Part shown: in pieces, positions 41,868 through 52,909 of the stretch
How positions within the stretch are numbered: the stretch's first letter is position 1
How the letters are laid out: each line of letters starts with the position of its first letter
DNA from: Symbiodinium natans
Taxonomy: Eukaryota > Sar > Dinophyceae > Suessiales > Symbiodiniaceae
Direction of reading: 5' to 3'
Assembly: GCA_905221605.1 (NCBI GenBank)
Contig: CAJNDS010002828.1
Location: 1-62,500 of the forward strand
DNA: 62,500 bases
Made by a program: the position numbers and the translations under genes
Notes under the pieces: model-generated
The model's input: the letters and a program-made list of their open reading frames with translations, nothing else
What the model was told of the DNA's origin: nothing
The model's database searches: none

Positions 41868-44588
41868 TCAGCCCTTTTCTTCACCGCCCTGCACGAGTGC
41901 ACAAACTGAGCAAAGGATGACCAACAATGCCTGCCGCTCTGCGTGCAGGCTGCGATCATGATCGACAAAGACCGGCGCCAACCTTGGATTACCCACAAAG
42001 AACTCCTCAACCCCCTGATCGCCTTCAGTTCTGTGCCCCAGGGTGCGCTGTCTGCCCGAGAGTAATGCGAGTAATCCCATGTCATTTCTTTCAGTTTCTG
42101 CCACGTCCGGTATCCAGATCGCATGGGCTTCCGAAGCCGTCACCAACCGGGCAGAGGCCACCCTCGGGGTGCTCATGGTGCTCCCACGCTGACAGCTTCG
42201 TCGCGTTTCCCACCAGAGATGGGGCAGCCAGAATGCGTTGGCAGGGGCCAAGCCGAGTTGCGACAAAGCCGTGTGCGTGAAATGACAGCCCAAGCTGTAC
42301 ACTTCTAACTCTGCCTGTGTCTGGTCCAGCCTAGATATAAGCAGGACAGACAGGAGGGACCTGAGTGGCGCAAACATGAACCGGCGAATCTTCTGGCAGG
42401 CGCTGATGTGCAGCTTGTCGTTGTCCAACAGCTGGTCCATGCAAGCCACGGCTTGGCTTCGGGACTCACGTCCAACGGTCTTGATCAGCTCGATCAGCTC
42501 GTCCAGCAGAGCCACTGTCTGAATCCAGCAACCAGACTCTTCAAAAATCTCCAGAAGTCTCGCCGAGGTGATGGCATCTTTTTGGCCCTGCAGGCGTGAA
42601 GTCATGGACACAGCACGCGCCCAAGCCTGCACGCTGAAGCTCTGCACGCTGCTCGTGAAGCTTGCGAGTGCAGAATTGACGGAAGTGAGGTCCGGCTCTA
42701 GCATGTCGTGCCTTAAGTGAGCCAGCTGGCCAAGCACAACATGCCAGTGCAATGATTTTGAAGTCGCATCGATGAGAGAGTTAATGGTGGCGAGGGACAT
42801 ACTGCTTTCTTCTTGGTACCTTTGCAAAAGAGATGTACAGAACAGCCACTGCGCTCCCGTGGAACACGACGCCACTGCTGCGCCCAACGTGACCCTGTCA
42901 AGCTTCCCAGCCCAGGAGGTCAGGAAGTGCAAGGAGCTGTGCCAGAAGTCTGCACGGTCGCAAAGGCTCAGAACTACAGACACACATGCGGTGTCCAGCC
43001 TAACACCATCCTGTTGCGCGCGCCTGCATAGCTCCAAACCCTGCTCCCGTCGACCGGCCGCGTGCAAGCACGCCATGGCATTTGCCAAAACTTCAGACCT
43101 CACCAGCTCGCGCCTGCACAAGTCTGAGAACAGTACTGTGGCCACGCTCCAATTCTGAGATTTCCTCAAGCTTTGGAACACTGCTGCAGACAAGGATAAG
43201 TAGGACGTAGAAGACAAGGTATTCGCAGTGGGCATGTCTGGCAGCTCTTGCACACCTTGCTGCCAGCCGTGGGAGGGAAGGGCGCTGACCAGGGAAGCAA
43301 CATTGCCCAAGTCTGGTCTCAAAGCACTTCGCACAGCAGCTCGCAAAACCAGCGCTGCCTCCTTCCACTGGTCAGTCAAGCCCCGCAATGCAGAGCTGCA
43401 TGCTGCTACATCAAGCCCTCGGTGATTGCCATGGCAAGTGAGCAAGACCAACAGCTCTGCCCACTGGCGTGCCGCAGATGCTGCTTCCACAGTTGCACCG
43501 AAGGTTACCACATCTGCCCTCAGAGTTGACCTTCTGGCAACCCTGAAAGTCCGCAACGCCGCTGTCCATTTGCTCGTGGGCGCCAAGCAGCCGAGCACTG
43601 CGTTCCAAGACACTATATCAGCCCTGAGGCCAGAAGTGGCAAGGCAGTCTGAAAGGTCCAAGGCTTGCTTCCAACAGGAAGCTCTTGAACAGGCGCTTAT
43701 GGTCGCAGAGCAGGCTGCCAGCTCCTTTTGGAAGCTGAAGAGCATGCCAACTGCCCGGCGCCAGAGCGTGTTCTGCCCACATGCGCTGACGAGGGAACTC
43801 AAGGGCGTGGCTCGTTCAGCAAACCTCCGCAACCTCAGGAGCTGGAGCAACCTGACACATCCTTGCCAAGTTCCACTTTGAGAAAGGGCGCCAGCGAGGA
43901 TTTTGAAAGACACGCGGTCTGCTGACGAGGATGACACGGCCACAAGGTGCAACGAAGAAGGCCACTTCCGCTGCAGGGTTGCAGACAAGTGCGCGTTGGA
44001 CACCTCCGTGCTTGGCTGCATTCCACGATGCTGGCAGAGGTCCACAAGTATGTCCGTCGCTAGAGGCCAATTGCCCCTGCACCCTCTCAAAAGTCCTGTA
44101 AGAGTGAAGCAATCCAGTTGCAGAGCTCTGCCCTGAGCAAAAGTGCTGACAAGCGCTATCCCGACCCTCCACGACTTGCCTTTACTTGCTCCAATGCAGG
44201 TGTTGAGGCTGATGGTGTCCGGCTGTGTTCCAGCTGTGCATAACCAAGTCAATAAAGACAACGCTGCCGTCCAAGCCAGACCTTTCTGGCATGCTGACAT
44301 CCCTGCATTGCAAGGAACTGCGCCTACTTGCAACTGTGCTCTTCGGCTCTGACACAATAGGCGTACAGCCTCACGCCAGAGGCTTCGTGCAGAGCATGCA
44401 CTTATCGCCGATGTTAGCTGCCAAGGGTCTCGCACCTGGTCTGTCGGCGAAGCTACCACTGCTCTGGCGTCTGCCTTTGCTCCTGATGACTTCTGCAGGG
44501 CGGCTAGACGTAAGCCTGTTTCGGCCTTCATCAGGGGCTGGAAATGAGGTGCAGTTTCGAAATGCTGTCCTGTACCGGCCGCTCCCAA
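41868..44588 (-). CDS. PPR-like protein with C-terminal HAE deaminase-like motif
   Basis: A continuous 906-codon frame. From about residue 50 to 640 it is built of degenerate helix-turn-helix units of about 35 residues with PPR hallmarks: position-4-like N/S residues in phrases such as ADIVSWNAVLGCL, ADVVTFGATVEAAS, PDTISLNTCIGAS and PDLTSVNSALASF, alternating with WxxAxxLL helices. PPR proteins bind organelle RNA and act in its editing, processing or translation. Near residues 870-885 the sequence DHDRSLHAERQALLVIL carries an HAE triad as in zinc-dependent cytidine deaminases (the DYW domain uses HxE). A matching PCxxC follows neither at usual spacing nor before the stop, so the domain may continue in an unseen exon or be incomplete. 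The frame opens at a non-ATG codon; the first ATG is at about residue 20, so a 5' exon is possible. Confidence 0.75.
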   Translation of the reverse strand: MGAAGTGQHFETAPHFQPLMKAETGLRLAALQKSSGAKADARAVVASPTDQVRDPWQLTSAISACSARSLWREAVRLLCQSRRAQLQVGAVPCNAGMSACQKGLAWTAALSLLTWLCTAGTQPDTISLNTCIGASKGKSWRVGIALVSTFAQGRALQLDCFTLTGLLRGCRGNWPLATDILVDLCQHRGMQPSTEVSNAHLSATLQRKWPSSLHLVAVSSSSADRVSFKILAGALSQSGTWQGCVRLLQLLRLRRFAERATPLSSLVSACGQNTLWRRAVGMLFSFQKELAACSATISACSRASCWKQALDLSDCLATSGLRADIVSWNAVLGCLAPTSKWTAALRTFRVARRSTLRADVVTFGATVEAASAARQWAELLVLLTCHGNHRGLDVAACSSALRGLTDQWKEAALVLRAAVRSALRPDLGNVASLVSALPSHGWQQGVQELPDMPTANTLSSTSYLSLSAAVFQSLRKSQNWSVATVLFSDLCRRELVRSEVLANAMACLHAAGRREQGLELCRRAQQDGVRLDTACVSVVLSLCDRADFWHSSLHFLTSWAGKLDRVTLGAAVASCSTGAQWLFCTSLLQRYQEESSMSLATINSLIDATSKSLHWHVVLGQLAHLRHDMLEPDLTSVNSALASFTSSVQSFSVQAWARAVSMTSRLQGQKDAITSARLLEIFEESGCWIQTVALLDELIELIKTVGRESRSQAVACMDQLLDNDKLHISACQKIRRFMFAPLRSLLSVLLISRLDQTQAELEVYSLGCHFTHTALSQLGLAPANAFWLPHLWWETRRSCQRGSTMSTPRVASARLVTASEAHAIWIPDVAETERNDMGLLALLSGRQRTLGHRTEGDQGVEEFFVGNPRLAPVFVDHDRSLHAERQALLVILCSVCALVQGGEEKG

Positions 44589-45247
44589 CCCAGCCGTGTG
44601 CTGACCATCTGTTGCTGCACGTATCGGCCATCACAGGCCGTTGCTGGCACAAGCACCCTGAACACGATGTCCAGGCCAATCTCGCACCACTACATTGCGA
44701 CATTGCGCGTGCAGCACGGGATAGGAGCCCACAGACTCTTGCGGCAAGTGGCCAGAAGCACCCTTAAGATTTGGAACGCGTCGATACAAGAACTGCACTG
44801 CATAAGCAAGCATCACGCAGCCCTTGAGCTTCCCACTGCCCAGCTGGCCGCATCAAAGTCGATGCAAACACAGACTAGGAAGCGAGACCTGCACACTGCT
44901 CAAACACCTGCACTGCACACTTGACATACCCCTGGTGCGAGAGCTGCTGTGATGCTCAAGGCCGTCGTACAGAGATTTTAAAAAGGTGACTCTGCCCCGC
45001 AGGCCGACCCCTACTGCACCGCGCACCGAGAGTCCGACGACTGTGCTTGTGCCTTCAACGTGACAGGGTAAGCACCTCCGAAACGAAGCATTCGCAATGC
45101 ATTCGTAGGCAACTTCGTGTTGAACGCGGGTAGAGCAAATTAAGCTAATAAGGCACGGTGAGGCAGCTGCCTATTCTGGACTCTTTCAGCTCGAAGGGCT
45201 GGGACCTGCAGGCAATGGATCTGCACTGAGCACGCTGATGGGAAAGC

Positions 45248-45721
45248 TCAAGCTTCAGGCCAGGAGGTTCGAGCTTCCTTTCCAGCATCCTGAAACCTCA
45301 CTGCCACCTGCTCACGCATGCTCGCGATGGCTGGCAAAAAAGGCATGAGTCGAGGCAAAGCCGCCTGCAGGAGCTGGTCGGTAACGCTATGCCACCAGAA
45401 GGCCCGACTGGCACTTGCAGGGACCCAGACCTGCTCGGGATGACTGAGTTGTAGATCGGTTTTTTGGGGCACCACCTTGCAGGCAAGATGGAATTGCAGA
45501 CATCGGGCGAAAAGCAACTTGACTCCAAACTGTTTGCTGCTGCTTGCAACAATCGGAAGCACGTCAAAAGTCAAAAGCGTGCTCGGCTGTTCATGCTTCA
45601 TGCTTGGAAAAACTTGAGGGTCCAACTGCAGTGTCAGAAGGACATCCATGCTGACGAAATCCGACCTGCCACACAGCAATCCCGAAAGCCGCAACAGCTG
45701 CAGCGCCTCATCAACGCTCAA
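45248..45721 (-). CDS. unidentified protein or terminal exon(s)
   Basis: A 157-codon minus-strand frame, open from a non-ATG codon at 45721 to a stop at 45248, with good protein-like composition (SVDEALQLLRLSGLLCGRSD near the start, AFWWHSVTDQLLQAALPRL in the middle). The first part is a Leu-rich helical segment. An intron may interrupt it near residues 80-85, where a Lys-Val-Val step precedes a composition change. No family is recognised. It sits between the PPR-like gene and the secreted ankyrin gene, on the same strand. Confidence 0.5.
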   Translation of the reverse strand: MSVDEALQLLRLSGLLCGRSDFVSMDVLLTLQLDPQVFPSMKHEQPSTLLTFDVLPIVASSSKQFGVKLLFARCLQFHLACKVVPQKTDLQLSHPEQVWVPASASRAFWWHSVTDQLLQAALPRLMPFLPAIASMREQVAVRFQDAGKEARTSWPEA

Positions 45722-45867
45722 AGGCAGACGCGCACGATTCTTTCTTCAGCTGTCAGTGCCAGCATCTCAAACGTCTCCCATAGTCGATCGAAGCTGGCAG
45801 CGAGCGCGGTGTAGGGGCAGCAATCAAAGCTCCTTAGGTGACTTGCGTTGATGTTCAATACCCGTGG

Positions 45868-46616
45868 CTACAGCAGGCTCAAGAAGAATGGGTTTATTGG
45901 AGCCATGGTTCCTTTCCTGCCTTTTCTTGCCGCTTCAGGAGCAACTTCCTTGTAGCAGGGTTCCCCCTGGCCATGTCCAGTGGTGTCTGCCTTCAAACAG
46001 GGGTTTGAGCCATCCTCTACCAGGACAGCGTTGGTTGCAACAGAAAGCCCTCCTGGCAGAACGTGCAACAAAACCACCTGCTTCAAGCTCTTTAAGCTGT
46101 TTCGCACCACCGACACTATCAATATCTAGTCGCTTCTAGCCCCAGTTCTGCCTTAAACTGGGGCCCCTGCCCGTTGCTAGCTGCTTCATCAAACGGCACA
46201 CCCGCTTTCAGAAAGACTCTGACTGTGTCTGCGTGGCGCTGCTCCTTCCCCCAAGCTGCTCTGTGTATCGGAGTGAAGCCATCTGTGTGCCTGTCGCTTG
46301 GGTTGAGACCATGATCAATCAACAGTTTCGCAATTTCTGCTCTGCCCTGGAAGCCAGCTCCATGCATCGGGGTGTATCCATCCTTTTCGGGAATAGATGT
46401 ATCTGCACGTTGCTCCAGCAAAAACCTGACCGCATTCGTGTTGCCAGTAAGAACGCCATGCATCAATGGAGTCTGTCCTCCAGAGCCGAGTAGGTTTATG
46501 TCTTCTCCAGAATCCAGGGCTTCCTTGATCTGCGCTGGGTCATCCGAACGCACCGCGTTATGAATATCTGCAGCAGCCTGCCGTAAAAGCAAGATGGCAA
46601 ACACGAAAGCCCGCAT
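45868..46616 (-). CDS. secreted or ER ankyrin-repeat protein
   Basis: ATG at 46616 opens a typical signal peptide (MRAFVFAILLLRQAAA) followed by three to four ankyrin repeats: IKEALDSGEDINLLGSGGQT-PLMHG, VRFLLEQRADTS-KDGYTPMHGA, IAKLLIDHGLNPSDRHTDGF-TPIHRAA, and VRVFLKAGVPFDEAASNG. The frame meets a stop at 46119. A further stretch at about 46060-45870 (VEDGSNPCLKADTTGHGQG, ending at a stop) looks like a last ankyrin unit in another frame, so a small intron probably lies near 46150-46060. Ankyrin repeats are usually cytosolic, so a leader peptide is uncommon and suggests an ER, vacuolar or extracellular binding role. Confidence 0.75.
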
Positions 46617-46669
46617 TGTCCCTCTGCATGGGCCAAGCCGGATAGCACTATCTACTTGCCTTCCCAAGA

Positions 46670-49060
46670 GCTGCTTGGGCCATCAACCCAGCAATTGGAA
46701 CGTTTGCACTATGTTGCCTGATGCACCAAAACTGCCGCGAAGGGCCTCCAGGCCCTCCGTGTGGTTGAAAAGCCTGGGAAGACTAAGTTGCTCAAGCTGG
46801 TTGGCCTGGTAAGCCTAACCACTGCCACATACGCCACGTGGCATCATCGCCGGCAGCAGGCTGACAAGGCAGCTGGGAACCCCTCGCATGGCCTGGTCCA
46901 GCTGGCAAGCCCGAAGCTACTCTTGCACAACAGCCCCGTCCGCAGCCTCTGGAAGTGCAACCGTCTCTGTTCTGAGGCAGCATGGATGAAGGGGCCTGCA
47001 AGCCAAGCGTTCCACTGCATTCCCGGATTCCCATAGCCTCAGCACACCATGTGCTGTACTGAGACAAGGCCCCGGCGTCACAGCCACAGCAACTGCTCCA
47101 CTGACCTTGGGATCTACAGTCGCGCAACGACATTTAGGATGAAAAGGGACAGCAACAGCTGTGGGCCCAACATCAGGTACATTGGCCTGGTGGTCAGACT
47201 ATGTCACACACAGTTCTGGAGCGCGATGTAGCCACATGTAGCTACTGTGCGTCACACAAGTTGGAATCTCAAGGTGCGGCCTCAATCGGCGCATGTGATC
47301 GGAGACCCACAAAGGCAACACCATCACCGGCATCATTGCGGATTTCAGGCAGGATGGACACCTGCATCTGGCACAAAGGCTGAACAAAAAGCGACCTGGT
47401 GAAATCTTCACGATGGCTGCAAACTCACCACGCGGCGCTCTGCAGCCAACGTAATTACGTCGCGAGGACAGTGCCGTTGAGAAACGCGAAGCTGCAGGAT
47501 AGGACCGTTGGCTAGCGCTCCGGATGCCAGAAAAGATCTGTGACACACAGGCGGAAATATTGCCAAAGTCTCTCTCTTTGTTTCGGATGCTTGGCAGAGA
47601 ATTGTTTGGCGCTTTTTGGCACCTCCACACTAGTTCCTTCGGATAAATGAGCATCTAGGAAAGGTTCGTCGAAGAACATGCAAACCCATTATCTGCCCTC
47701 CATTGGAACATGCCGAAGAACAGAGCTTTGGAAACTTTCACCTTGCAGTTGCCTAGTTTTAACGTGACGCGGGACATGGATTGAGACGGGCTGCATGGAT
47801 TCCATTGCTGCCAAAGATCTCACATTTTGCACATTGGTGCGAACTTTTCGCCAAACAAGAAGACCAAGGCACCAAGGTCTATCCAAGACTATAAGGCTCA
47901 CGCAACCCAAGGTAGAAAACGCAGCTGAGCCAGATCGCGGCACAAAGGTGCCAGTTTCAATGCGAGCAAAGTTCCGCGGAGGGTTTGAGAATGTTTGAGA
48001 TGTGGCAGCTCCAGCCTTGCTTCCGAACGCTGCCACAGGGTGCATTGGTCCAGGCCCTCCAGGCTGGAGAAGTCGGATGTCCAGACCTTATGGGCCATCA
48101 TTGACTATCATGCCTGGCGTTGCCAGCTGGGGGCACTATGTCACTATGATGCACTCCTGCTTTCAAAGTAGCCTGTGGAGTTCACGAACCACAAGGCCGT
48201 GTAGACCTGAGGGAGACAAGGCTGGATCACATGCTGTGAGTTTGCTTGTGGTGCGCTGCTGCTTGTTCCAAAGCCGCGCGTTTTTTCTGATAGCAGAATG
48301 TGGTGAATTGATCAAAAAACTGACAGCACGTCAAGCGAATTTTGCATGTGCACATGCACACGTGGACTGCAACCTCGGTAGTTTGAATTTGGCGGTGGCC
48401 GGTTAAGGAACCTACTGTAGCACTAACCTTTGTACACGCACACCTGCAGTGCTCACATCTGCTCATAGCTGTTAGCCTTTGTCAGCTGCGAAGTCGATCC
48501 AACTTTTGGTGTGACCCATCCTGCACACATCGCTCTGCTCGTCTGCTCGCAAGAAGCCTTTACGATACACCATGCTGCATGCGTTTGCTGGCTCTTGCTG
48601 TGCTTAACTTGGGAATTGCAACGTTGAATGTCGAAACAAGAAAATCGCAGGTAATGTTGCTGATCTCAATACTATCCACGAATGACAATGCGCGTGTGCA
48701 ATTGGCAAGGAACTTGGGTTTAAGGACCGTTTGCTGTCGCAATTTCAGTAAACAAGAACTTGTATGAAAGAAGGTACCGGCCGAGTAATGATTTGTTTTG
48801 CCACCCGTCAAGCAGGATGCCGACTATGCACAAGGGAATTTCGTAGCCGATGCCACCAGAAATTCTAAAAACATCATCTTTGCCAATGGCTTTCTTGCGC
48901 GTGGGCTGCATTGGGCCGCTTTTAGGGCACATCAGAATACAACTTGCTTGTTGGGAGGAAATGCTGAGAAACTTGTCGGGTTCAACGCTGTTTCATGCGC
49001 ATTTCTTGTCTGCGCCAGCTCAGCTGTGGCTTCTGCAGAAGCGGAGATATGCAGCAGCAG
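46670..49060. other. no gene identified
   Basis: Frames of 60-150 codons occur on both strands (for example 47199-47654 minus, 47689-48045 minus, 48798-49121 plus), without recognisable domains. The minus stretch about 48045-47760 has a fairly protein-like composition (KAGAATSQTFSNPPRNFARI) and is the best candidate exon. The plus frame 48579-48767 starts with a hydrophobic leader-like stretch, but the opposite strand is open too. I cannot support a gene here. Confidence 0.3.
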
Positions 49061-49064
49061 CAGC

Positions 49065-49343
49065 TCAGCAGCACATACCCCAACTGGCAGTGGACAAATG
49101 CAGAGCATAGATCTCGGCTAGATGGCAGGGATCATGTTGTAAGGTGAACCACCAGTTAGTCGGCTTCCCCAACCCGGTCTTGCGCTTGTAGGTCGTGACC
49201 TCATCCTGCAAGATGCTGAGCCCATTGGTGGATTTAAGCCGCTTCGCCGGCGGCGAAGCGCCAACCTCGTGAAAGAGCGCATCTGGAAAGACCTCCTGGG
49301 ACAAGGCTGCACTCGGCCGCAAGATGCTCACGTCAGAATGCAT
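49065..49343 (-). CDS. unidentified protein, first exon
   Basis: ATG at 49343 begins a 92-codon frame with protein-like composition. A PPAKRLKS stretch near residue 30 looks like a nuclear localisation signal, followed by ILQDEVTTYKRKTGLGKPTN and a Trp-Trp-Phe segment. It ends at a stop at 49065, though the last 15 codons may be intron. No family is recognised. It is followed on the minus strand by non-coding sequence and preceded by the end of another candidate gene at 49424. Confidence 0.45.
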   Translation of the reverse strand: MHSDVSILRPSAALSQEVFPDALFHEVGASPPAKRLKSTNGLSILQDEVTTYKRKTGLGKPTNWWFTLQHDPCHLAEIYALHLSTASWGMCC

Positions 49344-49423
49344 TTCCTGTGGCTGCAGGTCTACCAGGTCCCCTAGGTCCTAAGCTGCCTAAGCTGGCTA
49401 AACAGATCAAAGCGTCGCACATA

Positions 49424-50480
49424 TCACAAAGCGGCACAGTACCGAAGATAGTGTCCGGGTCGAGCGCTGCCTGTTTCGGAGGCTAGCCATGCTCTGACGC
49501 TAAAGTCGCGCAAACGCAATGTGCATCTCCACGCATCTCCCATCCGAGAGAATCCGACTGCCTGCTTCTGGACCGCCTTCAAATAGTCGCCCGTCCATTG
49601 CGGCTGGAAGCCTTCCTCGCCCGGACCAGGAAGCAACGGATCGACTGCACGCGATGGAAGCGGGATCCTTCCAGGGAAGAGGAGACGTGCAGGCAAGTCA
49701 CGCGGGATCAAAACCGGCACCAGAAGGACTGAGAAGGACTGAGAGAGGCACCGCTTCAGCACGACGGCAGGGCCGACTGCAGCGGAAGGCTTCGGACGTT
49801 GAGGCTTCGAAGGCTGGGAACTTCCACAACGCCGTGGGCTTGATGAGCTGCTCGAGCATGAAGGACATACCTGGTTCAGAACACAACATAACACAACAAG
49901 CCTTTCAGCGTTTGCCTCGCAACTTCCTTACAGGTTCTTGGAGTCTCGCACCTCAACCTGCTCCTGCAGCCGCTGCACCTTGCAGAAGCGATGAGCTAAG
50001 CTATGCCTTCGCATGCGTCCTCGACGATTCAACAGCTGCAATTCTTTGCTCGTATCTCGAGCAGAGTCGAGCCTGTTGCCGAAGACGCTGGCTTTCGGCT
50101 TCTGCTACAGCTTTGGCAGCCTCTGCACGCTCTGCACGAAGCCGCAGTTGCCGACCTGCTGACATCATTCGGATTCTACAAAACGGCCAGTTGTGCCCTG
50201 CCTTGCAACTGCAAGCCCGCAGCTTTGACCAAGGCTGCCTGCACCAGAAAGCCCGATCACAACAGACGATGCGCACAAAAACTCCGACAGCTTTTCTATG
50301 AGTTCTTCAAGAGGTTGCGATGGTTTCACGATCAACAATGTCCAATCAACTTCAAAACAGAATGGGTAGCAGATGTGATGCAACGACCTGACATTGGCTC
50401 GGCATGGCTCGGCAAAAAAGGAAATTTGGTGTGGACAGCGGCTCGTGACTTTTAAACAGCCTTCATTTTTTCGTGCGAGC
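49424..50480 (-). CDS. unidentified multi-exon gene with coiled coil
   Basis: In reading order: about 50390-50250 (VDWTLLIVKPSQPLEELIEK), about 50160-50025 (a coiled coil, LRLRAERAEAAKAVAEAESQ, continuing RLRQQARLCSRYEQRIAAVE), then after a probable short intron about 49965-49930 (VQRLQEQVEVRDSKN, in heptad register), and finally about 49640-49424 (FQPQWTGDYLKAVQKQAVGF, ending LRYCAAL and a stop). The GTAAGG after DSKN is a strong donor. The stretch between 49.9 and 49.65 kb is Ser/Pro-rich and may be intron or disordered linker. No enzyme domain is visible, so function is unknown. Confidence 0.45.
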
Positions 50481-50579
50481 ACGCCGGGCGATTGGCCCAG
50501 AGTGATTGCGCCCTACGCCCTTCGAGCACTGCATCTAAATCCCAACTTCCGAGCCTCCAGGGTGCGCTTTAACCTGAGT

Positions 50580-51560
50580 TCATCTGAGTTCTGAGGGCGT
50601 CCGATGCTCCCCCTGGAAGATTTCAAAGCAGCTACAAAGCAGCTCTTGGCACTGCCAAGGCTCGACTTCGCCTCCTGGCTTTCCAGTCTTTCCATATGCT
50701 CTCTCCCCCCCCACTGCCCCCACTGTCAGCCGGGATCTAAGCCATTCCAAGCCCATCTGCGGCACTTTCAGCTGTTCACAGGTCCGGGGTGCTGCGCATG
50801 GCGCCAAGCCAAGATTTGGGACTTCAGGGCTCCGGAATTCTCTCAAGCCACTTGTGGCTCCCACGATCAACTCTCGACCATTCCGCATAGCATTGAGATT
50901 GATCCACCTCATATGGCAAGTCCACACTGTCCACACAGCAAACGGCGTGGCACGGCATGCGGACTTCTCAAGTCCAGGAGAGAAGGGTCCACGAGTCCAC
51001 GACATACCCTTGAATTCGAGCTGCACCTCAGCTTCTCACACCTTCCAACTATAGGGAACAAGCCAAGCTTGCTCAGAGCAACACGACTTCCGTAGACCTC
51101 CGTAGCTGCACTGCCCTCAGCGGCAACGACCTGCAGCTACCGTATTTCTAAACTCAACTGGAAGCTGCTTCCCTCCCGCTTACAAGTTCAACGTGCTCAA
51201 GCTTTCAATCAGTGTCGAGGTGCCATGAGCTTGCGTGTCCATGCTGGTCCCGCACTGCAAACGACACGGTCAATTCCTGCAATTGCCAATGCACACGGTG
51301 GCTTGAAACACCGAAAGTTGAGGGCTCTCCTCGGCCACGAAGTCAAAGGCAGGAAGCATGCTCCTTTCCGAACCGATCAAATGGAAATTCATTTTCTGTC
51401 TTGATGAACGCTGTTTACCGAGAGTGGCGCTGTGGTGCAATTCGCAGCTGTGGCACGGAAGGGTCGTGAGCGTCTCGGTTGCAAGACCAAGCCGAGCATT
51501 CGTGGCATAACTCAAAATACATGTTGGAGTTGCGTTGCATGAAGCGCCAAAAGCGGCACT
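50580..51560. other. no gene identified
   Basis: A minus frame 50580-51026 has a plausible C-terminal segment (MGLEWLRSRLTVGAVGGERA), but the plus strand is equally open (50604-51095). No motif or splice chain decides between them. The rest up to 51.56 kb shows nothing I can support. Confidence 0.3.
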
Positions 51561-51571
51561 TGGGGCTGCGC

Positions 51572-52110
51572 TCATCTTGGCTTCAAGGCAGTGCCATTCC
51601 ACTTCCCCCTTCCTGTGTGTCTCACAAAATTCTCTCTACCTACACATGAAGCGCGACATTGCCGTGTAGGAATATCCTGCAGTTGAGGACAGCGATCACG
51701 GCGTTGATGTCTCAGAAGTTCACTTACACGTGCCGAAGCCCGATTGAGAGCATGCAACTCGGCTTGTTCCCGGGGGACAGGCTTTGCCAACGAGACTTCG
51801 TACGACCTTCCTGCCCATTGCATGTCCACCTGCGGAGGACAGGCAATGCGCAAGACATGTGTACAGGTGCTACTGCCGTCTGCCTCAAACAGCCATCATC
51901 ATCCAGACCTATGGGGAATGAAGCACAATAGCTGAGAAGCCGAAACGTGCTCAGCTACCGAGTCACAGGCGAAATGGCATAATTTCCACTTGGCCATTCT
52001 TTGGCACAGGCACCTAGAATGGGCGCGTGCTGCGCCGCGCAAGCCTCGTAACATCTCGGAACCACCACACCTCGTGTCCAAAGCCATCATCAACCAGGAG
52101 CTCGATGTTG
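51572..52110 (-). CDS. unidentified exons
   Basis: Two protein-like minus-strand segments: about 52110-52020 (IELLVDDGFGHEVWWFRDVT) and 51853 to about 51695 (CPPQVDMQWAGRSYEVSLAK, then EQAELHALNRASARVSELLR). A GT or GC donor and an AG|G acceptor could join them, but I could not fix the positions. No family is recognised. Confidence 0.4.
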
Positions 52111-52223
52111 CCCGACCTTGCGGTTCACAACTCGCACATCCTTGGACAAACGAGGGCTGATAGGTTTCTACATTCTTCTACACAACTCATGAGGCATCGA
52201 CACCGGCAGCCGCTCTCGCTCCT

Positions 52224-52445
52224 GTGAGGCTTCTTCCACTCAGAAGATTCATTGAAGCGCGAGCTCATTCCGCTTGCCTTCCCCAGTTTCTTGCGCACGA
52301 CTTGCGGGTTGAACCTCACGAGCTCCAGCAGGCAATCAAGAGCAATCCGCAGCTGGTCTGGGATCGGGACTGGCACAAAACATCGCAAGGACATGCGTTG
52401 ATGACCGTGAAGGGCGCATACACCTTCATCAAAGCAACGCGTTGA
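52224..52445 (+). CDS. plausible plus-strand terminal exon
   Basis: A 73-codon plus frame ending in a stop, with strongly protein-like composition: LPQFLAHDLRVEPHELQQAI, then a Trp-Asp-Arg-Asp-Trp segment and ALMTVKGAYTFIKATR at the end. It reads like the compact C-terminal end of a helical domain. The minus strand is also open (52125-52499) but less protein-like. If real, this is the only plus-strand gene I can point to, in a window otherwise read from the minus strand. No upstream exon is resolved and no family is recognised. Confidence 0.35.
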   Translation: MRLLPLRRFIEARAHSACLPQFLAHDLRVEPHELQQAIKSNPQLVWDRDWHKTSQGHALMTVKGAYTFIKATR

Positions 52446-52601
52446 CAACTTCAAAGGCGGCACAAAGGTTTGTTTTTGCAGGCCTCGACGTTGCACCATC
52501 CTTCTTCCGGATTGCCCCCGCAGCTGGTTCGAAGCGAGAGCCGGTTGTGCGGGAGAACCTGAGCAGATGTGTCAGCACCCGCACCAAGAGCCAGGAAACG
52601 C

Positions 52602-52622
52602 AGAGAGAGAGAGAGAGAGAGA
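52602..52622 (+). repeat. short (GA)n run
   Basis: About ten AG dinucleotides. It produces the Arg-Glu repeat seen in the plus frame at 52442-52714, which I do not count as a gene. Confidence 0.9.
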
Positions 52623-52909
52623 ACCGCCGACAAGGGCTTCTTGCCGCCTGGCACTCATGCGACACTCTTAACCTTAACATCAGGTCCCAACTTCCTCCAT
52701 GTCCGTCGGCCTAGGCATAGGCAAGGCATGGCAAGATGGAAGATTGTGATGGGGACTGCCACTAGCGAAGTCAGCATCTGGCGGAGCTGAACACAGTGTG
52801 GTGTCGTGGGGGTTGGCGACCTGGGTCGGCAGAGCAGCAATCGGAGACGTTTTAGCTCCGAGCTTGCACCGTCGATCTGAGCCCTGCTGCTGGAACAGCG
52901 AAGAACTGC

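Noticed and set aside
41930-44930. Plus-strand frames opposite the PPR-like gene (for example 43426-43881 and 44225-44767).
   Set aside because: They are antisense to a 906-codon frame with repeat structure, so they are treated as shadows.
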